Shown: positions 1 to 8,915, counted from the stretch's first letter. The stretch is DNA of 14,124 nucleotides from Simkania sp. (GCA_028279205.1 JANQSR010000174.1:1-14124), one strand, 5' to 3'. Made by a program: numbers and translations. Notes: generated by a model from the letters alone, not told the origin.

Positions 1-511
1 GTTTAGTGCTAATACAAAAGGAAGATCAGAGATTGCCCATTCAAACGCAAAACCTCGCCCTCAAAAAGGGACAGGTCGGGCTAGGCAGGGAACGATCAAT
101 GCGCCCCAGTACAGGGGAGGGGGAGTTGTTTTTGGTCCAAAGCCAAAGTTTGATCAGAGCGTTCGGATCAACCAAACAGAGCGTCGTCTCGCGATCCGCT
201 TTCTCCTCGCTGAAAAGATCAAGGAGGGGTCTATGCATATCTTTAGATTTGAAGGGATGGAAAAGCCTAAAACCAAACAAGTTACCCCCCTTTTGAAAAG
301 TTTGGGAGTGGTTGGTAAGAGAGTGCTTTTCCTAGGTCAGAAAGAGAAAGAGTCTGGCCGTCTCAACTTCTATCTCAGTATGCGCAATGTGCCGAAAACA
401 AGCTTTGCGCCCGTAGAGAGCTTGAGCGGTTATGATGTGATTAAGGCGCAAGATCTGGTTGTTTTTGAGCCCGCTTTCGACCAATTGATAGGCAAACTGA
501 GAAAGGATTGA
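1..511 (+). CDS. rplD: 50S ribosomal protein L4, 5'-truncated by the window edge
   Basis: Reading from base 2 gives an open frame of 169 codons to the TGA at 509-511, with no start inside the window, so the N-terminal quarter of L4 lies upstream. The fragment contains the L4 extended-loop signature (KPRPQKGTGRARQG, then APQYRGGGVVFGPKP). Its C-terminal globular part follows, with EKPKTKQ, a RNVP stretch and a YDVIKAQDLV ending. L4 binds 23S rRNA, and its loop lines the peptide exit tunnel. In E. coli L4 also represses its own S10 operon, but the leader needed for that is not in this window. An ATG at 233 is internal and is not the start. Confidence 0.96.
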   Translation, partial: FSANTKGRSEIAHSNAKPRPQKGTGRARQGTINAPQYRGGGVVFGPKPKFDQSVRINQTERRLAIRFLLAEKIKEGSMHIFRFEGMEKPKTKQVTPLLKSLGVVGKRVLFLGQKEKESGRLNFYLSMRNVPKTSFAPVESLSGYDVIKAQDLVVFEPAFDQLIGKLRKD

Positions 512-513
512 TC

Positions 514-852
514 ATGAAAAAAAAAGAACCTTACCAGACTATTCAAAGTCGTTATGTCACAGAGAAGGCGACGCTTCTCGAAACTCTTCAAAATTCTGAA
601 AGCAACCGCTGTTTGAAGCGGTTTGAAAAACCCAAAGTGGTCTTTCTCGTTGACAGAAAGGCAAATAAGACTGAAATCGTCCGCGCTTTTGAGACGATCT
701 ATGCAGAAAAGAAAGTTAAAGTGACAAAAGTAAATACAATCAACGTCAAACCAAAAAAAAGGCGTGTGCGTGGACGTCTTGGCTACCGCTCTGGTTTTAA
801 GAAGGCGGTTCTCACGCTGAGTAAGGGGGATGCAATTGATGAAGCAGTCTAG
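514..852 (+). CDS. rplW: 50S ribosomal protein L23
   Basis: A 112-residue L23, the protein at the exit-tunnel rim that docks trigger factor and SRP. Family features are the N-terminal RYVTEKAT stretch, the beta-strand region VVFLVDRKANKTEI, and KVTKVNTINVKPKKRR followed by GFKKAVLTL. The frame is also open from a TTG at 508 overlapping the rplD stop. I prefer the ATG at 514 because AAAGGA at 502-507 sits 6 nt before it. The gene follows rplD by 2 nt, so translation is probably coupled. Its sequence resembles chlamydial L23, including the somewhat divergent N-terminus. Confidence 0.95.
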   Translation: MKKKEPYQTIQSRYVTEKATLLETLQNSESNRCLKRFEKPKVVFLVDRKANKTEIVRAFETIYAEKKVKVTKVNTINVKPKKRRVRGRLGYRSGFKKAVLTLSKGDAIDEAV

Positions 853-870
853 CTTGAAGAGGTATCTAAA

Positions 871-1722
871 GTGGTAAAGAAGTTTAAGCCTACGACTCCT
901 GGGCAGAGAAAACTTGTTCTCCCATCTAATGAAAGCTTGACCCGTATTGGAAACGGTCGTAAGTCTGTCAAACCTACAAAGTCTCTTCTCGCTCCTAAAA
1001 GACGCACAAATGGGCGTAATCATCACGGTCACATCACATGCCGCCATCGTGGTCGCGGCCACAAACGGCTCTATCGGATCATCGATTTCAAACGGGACAA
1101 AGATGGGATTGAAGCGCGGGTGGCCTCTATTGAATATGATCCAAATCGGTCTGCTCATATTGCTCTTCTCAACTACAAAGATGGGGAAAAACGGTACATC
1201 CTCGCTCCGAAGGGGCTGAAAAAAGGGGATAGCGTCATTTCAGGGGAAAAAGCCCCTTACCACAAGGTAGGATGCGCAATGCCTCTAAGTAAAATGCCCC
1301 TTGGTTCGATCGTGCACAATGTTGAGATGCATCCGAAGCGTGGAGGAAAGCTCGTGCGCTCAGCTGGACTTTCTGCTCAGTTGATGGCTCGAAGTGGGGG
1401 TTATGCGACGTTAAAAATGCCTTCGGGTGAGGTTCGTTTGGTGAAAGATGGGTGCTACGCCACTTTTGGAGAAGTTTCTAACTCTGAATGGAGTCTGCGC
1501 GTTGAAGGCAAGGCGGGACGCAATCGATGGTTTGGATTTCGCCCTGTGGTAAGGGGAACAGCGATGAACCCCGTTGATCACCCCCATGGTGGTGGGGAAG
1601 GAAGACACAACGGCTACATTCCAAGAACTCCTTGGGGGATGCAGACAAAAGGGTTTCGCACAAGGTCTGTAAAGAAATCCAAGCGTAAAAAAATGATCAT
1701 CAAAGACCGTCGTAAAAAATAG
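871..1722 (+). CDS. rplB: 50S ribosomal protein L2
   Basis: A full-length L2 of 283 residues, a primary 23S rRNA binder needed for subunit joining and the peptidyl transferase centre. It shows [13 protein letters not shown] and [12 protein letters not shown] near the N-terminus. The central part has [17 protein letters not shown] and [11 protein letters not shown]. The C-terminal signature [16 protein letters not shown] includes the conserved histidine of the peptidyl-transferase-associated loop. Translation starts at GTG 871, 8 nt after AAGAGG at 857-862. The N-terminus ([11 protein letters not shown]) and the [16 protein letters not shown] region look chlamydial to me. Confidence 0.98.
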   Translation: MVKKFKPTTPGQRKLVLPSNESLTRIGNGRKSVKPTKSLLAPKRRTNGRNHHGHITCRHRGRGHKRLYRIIDFKRDKDGIEARVASIEYDPNRSAHIALLNYKDGEKRYILAPKGLKKGDSVISGEKAPYHKVGCAMPLSKMPLGSIVHNVEMHPKRGGKLVRSAGLSAQLMARSGGYATLKMPSGEVRLVKDGCYATFGEVSNSEWSLRVEGKAGRNRWFGFRPVVRGTAMNPVDHPHGGGEGRHNGYIPRTPWGMQTKGFRTRSVKKSKRKKMIIKDRRKK

Positions 1723-1732
1723 GTAAGTATTA

Positions 1733-1996
1733 ATGGCAAGATCACTAAGAAAAGGTCCTTTTGTTGATCATCACTTGATGGAAAAAGTGAAGAGAAATAC
1801 GAAAGAGGGAATAAAAAAATCGATCAAAACTTGGTCAAGGCGTTCAATGATTACGCCTGAAATGGTTGGATTGACGTTTGATGTGCACAATGGGCGCAAG
1901 TTTATCTCTGTCTATATTTCTGAGAATATGGTGGGGCACCGTTTGGGCGAGTTTTCTCCCACAAGATGGTTTAAAGCGCACCCGGTTAAAAAATAA
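1733..1996 (+). CDS. rpsS: 30S ribosomal protein S19
   Basis: An 87-residue S19, complete for the family. The N-terminus is the usual [16 protein letters not shown]. The core carries [17 protein letters not shown] and [12 protein letters not shown], and the C-terminus [15 protein letters not shown] is the classic S19 signature. S19 forms a dimer with S13 in the head of the small subunit and contacts the A-site tRNA and the inter-subunit bridge. The start ATG is 10 nt after the rplB stop, with AGGTAAG as a purine-rich ribosome binding site overlapping that stop. Confidence 0.97.
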   Translation: MARSLRKGPFVDHHLMEKVKRNTKEGIKKSIKTWSRRSMITPEMVGLTFDVHNGRKFISVYISENMVGHRLGEFSPTRWFKAHPVKK

Positions 1997-2011
1997 GAGA
2001 TTGGAATCAGA

Positions 2012-2356
2012 ATGGAAGCGTTAGCAAAAACAAAATATATTCGTATCAGCCCTAGGAAAGCCCGTTTGGCTGCAGATCTCATTCGGGGCATGCAAGTCGA
2101 AGAGGCGTTCAAGCAGTTGATGTTTGTCAATCTGAAAGCAGGACATTTTTTAAGCAAAACCTTGAAGAGTGCTGTTGCGAATGCTGAAACGCTTCTAGGT
2201 GTTCAGCGTAGAGATTTGAGAATCAAAGAGATTAGAGTAGACGAAGGTCCCACGATGAAGAGAGCTAAATCTAAATGTCGTGGTGGGCGCGTTCCGATTA
2301 TGAAACGGATGAGCCATTTTACCGTTGTTGTGAAAGCAGAGTTATTAGAGAGGTAA
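2012..2356 (+). CDS. rplV: 50S ribosomal protein L22
   Basis: A 114-residue L22. Its N-terminal YIRISPRKARLAADLIRG is the family signature. The middle has LKSAVANAET, and the beta-hairpin that reaches into the exit tunnel is encoded around DEGPTMKRAKSKCRGG and RVPIMKRMSHFTVVV. L22 touches all 23S rRNA domains and, with L4, forms the tunnel constriction. It starts 15 nt after rpsS and ends 4 nt before rpsC, whose ribosome binding site (GAGAGGT) overlaps the end of rplV. Confidence 0.97.
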   Translation: MEALAKTKYIRISPRKARLAADLIRGMQVEEAFKQLMFVNLKAGHFLSKTLKSAVANAETLLGVQRRDLRIKEIRVDEGPTMKRAKSKCRGGRVPIMKRMSHFTVVVKAELLER

Positions 2357-2360
2357 ACAA

Positions 2361-2978
2361 ATGGGTCAAAAGACATCTCCGATTGGGTTTAGGCTCGCGT
2401 TAAAAAAAGATTGGAAATCGGTTTGGTTTGCAAACAAGCAAGAGTTTGGCTCTTTGCTCATGGAAGATAAATTAATTCGGGATTTTTTAATTAAAAAGCC
2501 CTGTTGTGTTGGAACCTCTAAGATTGTCATCAAGCGGATGAGTGAGAAAATTGAGATCACAGTTCAGACGGCAAGGCCTGGTCTTGTTATCGGAAAGAAA
2601 GGAGCTGAAATCGAAATCATGAAGCGGGAGTTGAGCAAGCTTACTGGCAAAGAGATCTGGATTGAGGTTGCCGAAATTAAAAGACCCGATTTAGATGCCA
2701 AGCTCGTGGCAGGTGGAATTGCCAAGCAACTAGAGCGGCGCGTTGCTTTCCGTCGCGCTATGAAAAAAGCGATTCAAACCTCCTTGGACGCGGGTGCTGC
2801 AGGCATCAAAATTTCTGTTTCTGGGAGAATCGGTGGTGCTGAGATTGCGCGGACTGAATGGTATAAAGAGGGGCGTATCCCGCTCCATACCCTCAGAGCA
2901 GACGTTGATTATGCGACAGCAAGAGCTGAGACGACCTACGGATCAATCGGTGTCAAAGTCTGGATAAATAAAGGTTAA
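2361..2978 (+). CDS. rpsC: 30S ribosomal protein S3, with a short C-terminus
   Basis: A 205-residue S3. It starts MGQKTSPIGFRL. The KH domain has the GxxG-type loop VIGKKGAEIEIMKREL at about residues 77-92. The C-terminal domain carries AKQLERRVAFRRAMKKA and GIKISVSGRIGGAEIART. S3 helps form the mRNA entry site and the ribosomal helicase function. Many bacterial S3 proteins run some 20-30 residues past the conserved VKVWI(N/F)KGE motif. This one stops directly after VKVWINKG, and only 22 nt remain before rplP, so the tail has been lost rather than shifted out of frame. The folded domains appear complete. Confidence 0.96.
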   Translation: MGQKTSPIGFRLALKKDWKSVWFANKQEFGSLLMEDKLIRDFLIKKPCCVGTSKIVIKRMSEKIEITVQTARPGLVIGKKGAEIEIMKRELSKLTGKEIWIEVAEIKRPDLDAKLVAGGIAKQLERRVAFRRAMKKAIQTSLDAGAAGIKISVSGRIGGAEIARTEWYKEGRIPLHTLRADVDYATARAETTYGSIGVKVWINKG

Positions 2979-3000
2979 AGAGGATCGAAAGAGATAAAAA

Positions 3001-3420
3001 ATGGTGCTAATACCTTCTAAACCAAAGTTTCGTAAACAGCAAAAAGGAACCATGAAAGGCAAAGCCAAGGCGGGGCAATTTGTTCGCTTTGGTGATTACG
3101 GCATGCAAATTCTCGATCGGGGACGGATTACAAACCAGCAGATCGAAGCGTGTCGTGTGGCAATCAATCGACATTTTAGTCGGAGAGGAAAAGTTTGGAT
3201 TTGCATTTTTCCAGACAAACCGATCACGAAAAAACCCGCAGAAACCCGTATGGGTAAGGGAAAAGGGGGAACGGATCGCTGGGTAGCCGTTGCTCTGCCT
3301 GGCCGTATCCTTTTTGAGGTGGCGAGTGTCTCTCGAGAAGATGCTCGAACTGCCCTTCTGAAGGCGGCTGCAAAACTGCCCTATCGCACTCGCTTTGTTG
3401 AGAGAGTGGAAACCGTTTAA
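3001..3420 (+). CDS. rplP: 50S ribosomal protein L16
   Basis: A 139-residue L16, the large-subunit protein at the A-site side of the peptidyl transferase centre. Diagnostic segments are [12 protein letters not shown], the [17 protein letters not shown] block, [27 protein letters not shown], and the C-terminal [12 protein letters not shown] followed by [12 protein letters not shown]. The short N-terminal lead MVLIPSKP replaces the commoner M-L-P-K-R type. It lies 22 nt after rpsC, with AAAGAG about 7 nt before the ATG as a plausible ribosome binding site. Confidence 0.97.
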   Translation: MVLIPSKPKFRKQQKGTMKGKAKAGQFVRFGDYGMQILDRGRITNQQIEACRVAINRHFSRRGKVWICIFPDKPITKKPAETRMGKGKGGTDRWVAVALPGRILFEVASVSREDARTALLKAAAKLPYRTRFVERVETV

Positions 3421-3440
3421 TTGAGGAAGCAAAAAAACAG

Positions 3441-3656
3441 ATGTTGAAAGCGAGAGATTTGACTTCTCAATCCATGGAAGAGCTTGAAATCAAGCATCAA
3501 GATCTTTGCAAAGAGATTTTTGATTTGCTCTGTGAGCTTAGGCTCACTAAAAAAGTGGAAAAACCCCATCTTATAAGTGAAAAGAGGAAAGACCGTGCTC
3601 GCGTCTTAACCGTTTTGAGACAGAAGAAGACTCTTAACGAAGATGGAAAGGTATGA
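3441..3656 (+). CDS. rpmC: 50S ribosomal protein L29
   Basis: A 71-residue, two-helix L29. It opens [16 protein letters not shown], and the long-helix region reads [20 protein letters not shown]. The conserved IARxLTVLR-type end is present as [15 protein letters not shown]29 sits with L23 at the tunnel exit and helps recruit nascent-chain factors. Its TGA overlaps the rpsQ start as ATGA (3653-3656), implying translational coupling. Its own ribosome binding site is probably GAGGA at 3423-3427, farther from the start than usual. Confidence 0.93.
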   Translation: MLKARDLTSQSMEELEIKHQDLCKEIFDLLCELRLTKKVEKPHLISEKRKDRARVLTVLRQKKTLNEDGKV

Positions 3657-3904
3657 AAAGTCAGAAGAATCAAAAAACAAGAGAAGGGATTATCGTCTCA
3701 AACAAAATGGATAAAACGGTGACCGTTAAGGTTGAGCGGGTTTATCCTCACCCCCGTTATAAGAAAGTCATCAGTCGATTTAAAAAGTATTATGTACATG
3801 ATGAGAAAGGAAACTTAGAGGTTGGCAGTCGAGTGAAGATCCAGGAGACCCGTCCACTCTCCAAGTTGAAGCGGTGGATCGTTATTGATGTTTTAAGGAA
3901 ATAA
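3653..3904 (+). CDS. rpsQ: 30S ribosomal protein S17
   Basis: An 83-residue S17, an early 16S rRNA binder of OB-fold type. Family segments are [21 protein letters not shown], then [19 protein letters not shown], then [19 protein letters not shown] and an IVIDVL end. The start overlaps the rpmC stop by four bases. The position between L29 and L14 is the canonical one for this protein. Confidence 0.96.
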   Translation: MKSQKNQKTREGIIVSNKMDKTVTVKVERVYPHPRYKKVISRFKKYYVHDEKGNLEVGSRVKIQETRPLSKLKRWIVIDVLRK

Positions 3905-3927
3905 AAAAATAAGAGAGTGGAAACCAA

Positions 3928-4296
3928 GTGATTCAGCAAGAAACCCAATTAAAAGTAGCCGACAATAGTGGTGCAAAGAGAGTCAAATGCTTCAAAGTCC
4001 TTAGGGGCACCCGTAGAAGGTATGCTGGCGTTGGTGATGTTGTTGTTTGCTCTGTCAAAGATGTTGAACCAAAAGGAAGCGTGAAGAAAGGGGATGTGGT
4101 CAAAGCTGTGATTGTGCGTTCAAAGAGTTATGTGCGTCGCAAAGATGGATCTATGATCCGTTTCTACGATAACAGCTGCGTGATCATCGATGACAAGCAA
4201 AATCCAAGGGGGACCCGTATTTTTGGCCCTGTGGCTCGAGAGGTTAGAGAACGTGGGTTTGTTAAGATCAGCTCTTTGGCACCCGAAGTGATATAG
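3928..4296 (+). CDS. rplN: 50S ribosomal protein L14
   Basis: A 122-residue L14, the usual size. It shows [19 protein letters not shown] at the N-terminus, then [20 protein letters not shown], and the signature [18 protein letters not shown]. The C-terminal part reads [21 protein letters not shown]14 forms inter-subunit bridges with 16S rRNA and is the docking site of the silencing factor RsfS. The start codon is GTG at 3928, directly before the conserved IQQET start of the mature sequence. In E. coli L14 opens the spc operon. Here no promoter or terminator is evident in the 23 nt after rpsQ. Confidence 0.97.
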   Translation: MIQQETQLKVADNSGAKRVKCFKVLRGTRRRYAGVGDVVVCSVKDVEPKGSVKKGDVVKAVIVRSKSYVRRKDGSMIRFYDNSCVIIDDKQNPRGTRIFGPVAREVRERGFVKISSLAPEVI

Positions 4297-4308
4297 AGGT
4301 AAGGAAGT

Positions 4309-4650
4309 TTGAAAACTAAATGGATTAAAAAAGGGGACAAGGTTCTCATCATTTCTGGTAATGACAAAGGTAAAGTGGGTGAAGTGATGGCCAAAAAAGG
4401 GGAGCGTATTCTCGTTCAAGGTGTCAACGTTAGAAAAAAGCATATGAAAAGTCGGGATCAAAATAGCAAGTCGCAAATTGTCGACATGGAACTACCGATT
4501 CATATTTCTAACGTAGCTCTTTGCAATGCAGAAGGAAAAAAACTCAAGCTGTTTGTGAAACTAGACGAAGAGGGGGATAAAACCCTCGTGAGCTTTGTAG
4601 ATGGTAAAGAGTCTATCTACAGGAAACTAAAAAAACCGGTTCGAAAGTAG
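4309..4650 (+). CDS. rplX: 50S ribosomal protein L24
   Basis: A 113-residue L24 with the N-terminal KOW motif KKGDKVLIISGNDKGKVGEV at about residues 6-25. GERILVQGVNVRKKHMK and the ELPIHISNVALCN stretch follow. L24 is one of the two proteins that start 50S assembly. The start is a TTG at 4309. AAGGA at 4301-4305 lies close to it and GAGGT just upstream could also serve as ribosome binding site. No in-frame ATG exists before the KOW motif, so the TTG call is well supported. Confidence 0.94.
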   Translation: MKTKWIKKGDKVLIISGNDKGKVGEVMAKKGERILVQGVNVRKKHMKSRDQNSKSQIVDMELPIHISNVALCNAEGKKLKLFVKLDEEGDKTLVSFVDGKESIYRKLKKPVRK

Positions 4651-4656
4651 ACTATC

Positions 4657-5199
4657 ATGTCAAGATTAAAGAAGAAGTACGAGGAAGAAATCAGATCCAG
4701 CCTCAAAGAGAAGTTCTCTTTGAACAATGTCATGTGCATTCCTATGCTCAAAAAAATTATCATTAGTATGGGGCTTGCGCAAGCACTAAAAGACAAAAAT
4801 GTCGTGCAAGATTGCACGAAAGAGCTTTCTTTGATTTCTGGTCAAAAACCGATCGTCACTAGAGCTAAAAAGTCGGTTTCTAACTTTAAGCTACGTGAGG
4901 GGGATATCATTGGCTTAAAAGTCACGCTTCGCGGTCTAAGGATGTACGATTTTTTCGATCGTTTTACGAATATCGTCTGCCCTCGTATTCGTGATTTCAG
5001 GGGTTTTAAGAGAAAAGGGGATGGAAAGGGAAGTTACTCGCTCGGGATTGGAGATCAACAGATTTTTCCAGAGCTTAATTTAGACGAGGTCAAGCGTGAA
5101 CAAGGGATGAACATTACATTTGTGACTTCTGCACAGACAGAAGATATGTGTCTTGCTCTTCTCGCAAGCCTTGGTCTTCCATTTATGCGTGAGAGATAG
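4657..5199 (+). CDS. rplE: 50S ribosomal protein L5
   Basis: A 180-residue L5, the family's usual length. It carries a typical early block ([19 protein letters not shown]), then [23 protein letters not shown] with the loop that contacts P-site t[18 protein letters not shown] and PRIRDFRGF follow, and a C-terminal [13 protein letters not shown]5 binds 5S rRNA together with L18 and L25. In many bacteria rpsN (S14) follows rplE. Here rpsH follows after 14 nt and no S14 frame fits between them. Confidence 0.96.
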   Translation: MSRLKKKYEEEIRSSLKEKFSLNNVMCIPMLKKIIISMGLAQALKDKNVVQDCTKELSLISGQKPIVTRAKKSVSNFKLREGDIIGLKVTLRGLRMYDFFDRFTNIVCPRIRDFRGFKRKGDGKGSYSLGIGDQQIFPELNLDEVKREQGMNITFVTSAQTEDMCLALLASLGLPFMRER

Positions 5200-5213
5200 G
5201 AGAGGTATTCCAC

Positions 5214-5609
5214 ATGACGCTTAGCGACACAGTAGCAGATTTTTTAACACGTATTCGTAATGCAAAAGATGCCAAACACAAGTATGTCGATGTAAATCTT
5301 AGCAAGATGAATCAGTCAATTGTACAAGTGCTTAAAAGTAAAGGGTATGTTCTTAACTTCATCTCAAATGAGAAAAGACGAGCCATCCGTATCTTCTTAA
5401 AGTACGATAGAAAAAGTCGCCAATCTGTCATTAGCGGGCTTAAGCGGGTTTCAAAACCTGGTATCAGACGTTACGTTAGTTGTAAAAAGATCCCTAAGGT
5501 TTTAAGTGGTTTAGGGATGGCAATCCTCTCTACTCCTTCAGGAGTGATTGATGGAGAAAAGGCCAAAGAGGTTGGGACGGGTGGAGAGCTCCTCTGCTTT
5601 GTTTGGTAA
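5214..5609 (+). CDS. rpsH: 30S ribosomal protein S8
   Basis: A 131-residue S8 that binds the central domain of 16S rRNA. Recognisable parts are the start TLSDTVADFLTRIRNAKDAKH, then VLKSKGYVLNF, the LKRVSKPGIRRYV strand, and the C-terminal signature GLGMAILSTPSGVI followed by the VGGE(LL/V)-type end. In E. coli S8 represses the spc operon by binding its mRNA near rplE. I did not find that hairpin by eye near 4650-5200. Confidence 0.96.
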   Translation: MTLSDTVADFLTRIRNAKDAKHKYVDVNLSKMNQSIVQVLKSKGYVLNFISNEKRRAIRIFLKYDRKSRQSVISGLKRVSKPGIRRYVSCKKIPKVLSGLGMAILSTPSGVIDGEKAKEVGTGGELLCFVW

Positions 5610-5633
5610 ATGTTAAAAAAATTGGGAGAGTAG

Positions 5634-6176
5634 ATGTCAAGATTGGGAAAGAGACCGATCCCCCTACCTAAAGGAGTCAAGGTGAACGTTTCTAAGGGAA
5701 AAGTTCACGTTAAAGGGGATAAAGGGGAAAAAGTTGTGACCATTCCAGATGGAATTGATGTGGTTGTCGAAGGGGAGAGTGTAACCGTTCTATTTGATGA
5801 GAAATCAACCTTGCCAAAACCTCGCTATGGGCTCTATCGCTCACTGATTAACAATGCCATTTTGGGCGTTTCTGTTCGATTTGAAAAGCGACTCAGTTTG
5901 GTTGGTGTAGGGTATCGGGCTGCTGTTAAGGGAAGTGTTTTGGATCTTTCTCTTGGTTTTTCTAACCCCTGTCAGCTCCAGATTCCTTCGGAAATTGAAG
6001 TTCAAGTTGAAAAGAGCACGTTAATCAGAGTGATCGGAGTTGACAAGCAGTTTGTCGGACAGTTTGCGGCGAGTGTCCGCGCCTTGCGTCCTCCAGAACC
6101 CTACAAGGGGAAAGGGGTGCGCTATTTCGATGAGTATGTGCGCAAGAAAGCCGGTAAAACAGCCAAAGGGAAATAG
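5634..6176 (+). CDS. rplF: 50S ribosomal protein L6
   Basis: A 180-residue L6 of two related alpha/beta domains. The N-terminal SRLGKRPIPLPKGVKVNV and the domain-1 segment GLYRSLINNAILGV are typical. Domain 2 has FEKRLSLVGVGYRAAVKG and LDLSLGFSNP. The C-terminal signature (RALRPPEPYKGKGVRYFDE, then KAGKTAKGK) is complete. L6 lies near the factor-binding GTPase centre by the sarcin-ricin loop. It is separated from rpsH by 24 nt and from rplR by 4 nt. Confidence 0.97.
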   Translation: MSRLGKRPIPLPKGVKVNVSKGKVHVKGDKGEKVVTIPDGIDVVVEGESVTVLFDEKSTLPKPRYGLYRSLINNAILGVSVRFEKRLSLVGVGYRAAVKGSVLDLSLGFSNPCQLQIPSEIEVQVEKSTLIRVIGVDKQFVGQFAASVRALRPPEPYKGKGVRYFDEYVRKKAGKTAKGK

Positions 6177-6180
6177 AGTC

Positions 6181-6543
6181 ATGTTAAAGCAGATTGCCAA
6201 AAGAGTTTTAGTGCGCCAAAAACGGGCAAAGCGCATAAGAAAACGGCTCAAGGGGACTTGCGCGAAGCCTCGCCTTTCCGTTTTTAGATCGCATAAACAT
6301 ATTGGTGCCCAGATTATTGATGATGAGGCTGGCGTGACGCTCGCCTTTTTAAGTACACAGTCAAAAGAGTCCAAAGAGCGGAAAAAATCCAAGTCGAGTG
6401 CCCGTTTTATTGGAGCTGAGCTTGCCAAGCTCGCTAAACTTAAACAAATTGAGCAAGTCGTGTTTGACCGTGGACGGTTTAAGTTTCATGGTCTTGTTGC
6501 TGAAATTGCCCAAGCGGCACGCGAAAACGGATTAAAATTTTAA
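6181..6543 (+). CDS. rplR: 50S ribosomal protein L18
   Basis: A 120-residue L18, the 5S rRNA binder. It begins MLKQIAKRVLVRQKRAKRIR. It carries CAKPRLSVFRSHKHIGAQII, a serine/lysine-rich centre, AKLKQIEQVVFDRGRFKFHG and the end VAEIAQAARENGLKF. The same frame is open further upstream to an ATG at 6040. The extra 47 residues would lie inside rplF and do not look like L18, so the ATG at 6181, 4 nt after the rplF stop, is the start. Confidence 0.96.
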   Translation: MLKQIAKRVLVRQKRAKRIRKRLKGTCAKPRLSVFRSHKHIGAQIIDDEAGVTLAFLSTQSKESKERKKSKSSARFIGAELAKLAKLKQIEQVVFDRGRFKFHGLVAEIAQAARENGLKF

Positions 6544-6557
6544 GGAAGACCGTAGAC

Positions 6558-7076
6558 ATGTCGAATGATAAAAAAAGATCTCAAGAAGATTTAGAAGACC
6601 TGGAAGAAAAAGTACTTTTCATTAATCGTTGCTCCAAGGTCGTTAAAGGGGGGCGTAAGTTTAGTTTTTCTGCCATCGTCATTGTGGGGAATGGGGCAGG
6701 CCGTATTGGTGTTGGTTTTGGCAAAGCAAATGAAGTGTCAGACGCCATTCGCAAGGCGGGAGAGATCGCCAGGTCTAAGAGAAGTATCCTTGATTTTGAG
6801 ATTGAAGGAACGACCATTCCACATGAAGTGATTTCTGAATGGGACGGAGCGCGTGTTTTGTTAAAACCAGCAAAGCAAGGAACGGGAGTGATTGCTGGCT
6901 CACAGGTGAGATCGGTTCTCGAAATCGGTGGAGTGAAAGATGTGGTTGCTAAAAGTCTTGGGTGCAACAATCCCATAAATCAGGTATATGCCACACTCAA
7001 AGCTCTCGGTTCTTTAAGAAACCGCCAAGAAACCCTCGCTTTCCTTACTCATAGAGAGGAGAAAGTAGGAGTATGA
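6558..7076 (+). CDS. rpsE: 30S ribosomal protein S5
   Basis: A 172-residue S5. After an acidic and basic lead (about residues 1-15) comes the double-stranded-RNA-binding-like domain VLFINRCSKVVKGGRKFSFS and the hallmark GNGAGRIGVGFGKANEVSDA. The C-terminal domain has KPAKQGTGVIAGSQVRSVLE and GVKDVVAKSLGCNNPIN. S5 controls decoding fidelity and mRNA unwinding at the entry tunnel. Its TGA overlaps the rplO ATG (ATGA at 7073-7076). Where many bacteria carry rpmD (L30) between S5 and L15, there is no space for it here. Confidence 0.97.
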   Translation: MSNDKKRSQEDLEDLEEKVLFINRCSKVVKGGRKFSFSAIVIVGNGAGRIGVGFGKANEVSDAIRKAGEIARSKRSILDFEIEGTTIPHEVISEWDGARVLLKPAKQGTGVIAGSQVRSVLEIGGVKDVVAKSLGCNNPINQVYATLKALGSLRNRQETLAFLTHREEKVGV

Positions 7077-7534
7077 AACTTTTCGAGCTAAAAAACACCT
7101 CCTGTAAAATGAAGGCTCCTAAGCGAGTGGGGCGTGGACCTGGTTCCAAAAAGGGAAAGACTTCAGGTCGCGGTCACAAGGGGGACAAGTCTCGTTCTGG
7201 CTATAAGAGGCGAGCGGGAAAAGAGGGGGGGCAGCTCCCCCTCTTTCAAAAATTACCAGGCAGAGGCTTTAAAAATAAGCGGTTTCAAAAGGCTGTTTTT
7301 GCCATCAACTTGGAGAGGCTAAATGAGTCTTTTGGTGATGGAGAGACCGTAAGTTATGAGACTCTGCTCAAGAAAGGGTTTCCAGTCAGGCGGGCAAAAG
7401 GGGGCATTAAGATTTTAGCTAAAGGCACTCTTGATAAGAAGATTGTTATCAAGGCTCACTCTTGTTCACAAGGTGCTATGCGTAAATTAAAAGAAAAAGG
7501 GGTCGATTTTACTCAAGTAGAGTTGAAGAGATAG
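7073..7534 (+). CDS. rplO: 50S ribosomal protein L15
   Basis: A 153-residue L15, a late-assembly large-subunit protein. The glycine- and arginine-rich N-terminal extension ([20 protein letters not shown], then [20 protein letters not shown]) threads through 23S rRNA. The globular part includes [20 protein letters not shown], a [19 protein letters not shown] stretch and [20 protein letters not shown]. It overlaps rpsE by four bases and ends 4 nt before secY, which is the usual L15-SecY linkage. Confidence 0.96.
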   Translation: MKLFELKNTSCKMKAPKRVGRGPGSKKGKTSGRGHKGDKSRSGYKRRAGKEGGQLPLFQKLPGRGFKNKRFQKAVFAINLERLNESFGDGETVSYETLLKKGFPVRRAKGGIKILAKGTLDKKIVIKAHSCSQGAMRKLKEKGVDFTQVELKR

Positions 7535-7538
7535 GTGT

Positions 7539-8915
7539 ATGCTAGCGACTTTCAAGAGAGTCTTTTTCGTTCCTGAACTGAGGCAGAGAATCTTATTCAC
7601 CTGCTTAATGCTCCTTATATGTCGCATCGGTGCTTATATTCCCGTCCCAGGTATCAATGGGGATGAGGTTGTTCAGGTCTTCAAGCAGATGGCGGGTACG
7701 GGGCAAAATCTTTTGCAACTTGTCGATGTTTTTTCAGGGGGTGCTTTTGCTAAAATGACGGTAGTTGCCTTGGGTGTAATGCCCTATATCTCGGCATCGA
7801 TTATTATGCAAATTCTCGTTGCGGCCGTTCCCTCGCTCCAAAGAGAGATGCGTGAAGGAGGAGAGGCTGGAAAACGGAAATTGGGTAAAATGATCCGTTT
7901 GGCAACCGTTTTTCTTGCCCTCTTTCAATCGGCCTTGCTCGCGAGTTACGCCTTAAAGTTGAACATTTCTCATCCTGGAATTGTGGTCGATCAGCTGACC
8001 CATTTTAGGATCGGGGAGTTTTATTGGCTCTTTTATCTCGCCGTGATTGTGACCATGACGACAGGGACGTTATTTCTCATGTGGATTGGGGAGCAGATCA
8101 GTGAGAGAGGCATTGGAAATGGGATTAGTTTGATCATCACAATTGGCATCTTGGCCTCTTTCCCTTCAACCCTTGGTTCAATCGTCAGCCAGCTCAACTT
8201 GGATTCGCAAGAGATAGGACAGCTCACCTTTTCCTCAACTTTGGTTTTGTTTGCTCTTTTTGTGGTGATTATTATCGGGACAATCTTGGTCATTCAAGGA
8301 ACGCGAAAGATCCCTTTGCAGTACGCACGCCGTATTGTTGGTCGCCATGAGACCCAAGGGGGCAGTTCCCATATTCCTCTGAAAGTTAATTATGCGGGGG
8401 TTATCCCCGTCATTTTCGCCTCAGCACTTTTGATGTTTCCCGCTACCATTGCGCAGTTTATCGGCCGAGGAAACTGGCTTTCAAATGTGGTTGTATGGCT
8501 TTCTCCAGGTAGTTGGGTTTATACGGTTCTTTTCATTGCACTGATTATGTTTTTCACCTATTTTTGGACGGCAACACAGTTTCATCCCGAACAGATTGCT
8601 TCAGATATGAAAAAAAATGGAGCGTTTATTCCAGGGATTCGGCAGGGTAGACCGACTCAGGAGTTTCTTGAATCTACCATGAATCGGATCACCCTTGCAG
8701 GCGCAATCTTCCTGTCCTTGATTGCCACTTTGCCTATGTTTGTTGGTAAAATTTTGAATGTAGACTCGACGATTAGTCATTTTTTCGGGGGCACCTCCCT
8801 CTTGATTCTCGTAGGTGTTGTTTTGGATACGACCAAGCAGATTGAGTCCCATCTTTTGATGAAACGGTACGATGGATTTATGAAAAAGGGGCATATAAGA
8901 GGCAGAAGAACTTAG
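7539..8915 (+). CDS. secY: Preprotein translocase subunit SecY
   Basis: A 458-residue SecY, the pore-forming subunit of the inner-membrane Sec translocon, which pairs with SecE and SecG and takes substrates from SecA. Ten hydrophobic segments are visible at about residues 18-36, 72-95, 119-139, 161-183, 193-215, 232-254, 286-308, 325-347, 384-404 and 418-437. The plug region follows VDVFSGGAF. The family signature [11 protein letters not shown] is at 189-199. The cytosolic loop [13 protein letters not shown] and the C-terminal [17 protein letters not shown] tail are intact. It lies 4 nt after rplO. Confidence 0.98.
   Translation: MLATFKRVFFVPELRQRILFTCLMLLICRIGAYIPVPGINGDEVVQVFKQMAGTGQNLLQLVDVFSGGAFAKMTVVALGVMPYISASIIMQILVAAVPSLQREMREGGEAGKRKLGKMIRLATVFLALFQSALLASYALKLNISHPGIVVDQLTHFRIGEFYWLFYLAVIVTMTTGTLFLMWIGEQISERGIGNGISLIITIGILASFPSTLGSIVSQLNLDSQEIGQLTFSSTLVLFALFVVIIIGTILVIQGTRKIPLQYARRIVGRHETQGGSSHIPLKVNYAGVIPVIFASALLMFPATIAQFIGRGNWLSNVVVWLSPGSWVYTVLFIALIMFFTYFWTATQFHPEQIASDMKKNGAFIPGIRQGRPTQEFLESTMNRITLAGAIFLSLIATLPMFVGKILNVDSTISHFFGGTSLLILVGVVLDTTKQIESHLLMKRYDGFMKKGHIRGRRT

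Noticed and set aside
430..1158. 242-codon open frame on the minus strand across rplW and rplB
   Set aside because: It is antisense to two certain ribosomal protein genes, crosses gene boundaries and has no recognisable domain or ribosome binding site.
3007..3432. 141-codon minus-strand frame opposite rplP
   Set aside because: It mirrors rplP over its full length. The composition is that of a reverse-strand shadow.
6040..6180. N-terminal extension of L18 to an upstream ATG
   Set aside because: The added residues overlap rplF and do not resemble L18. The ATG at 6181 gives the normal length.
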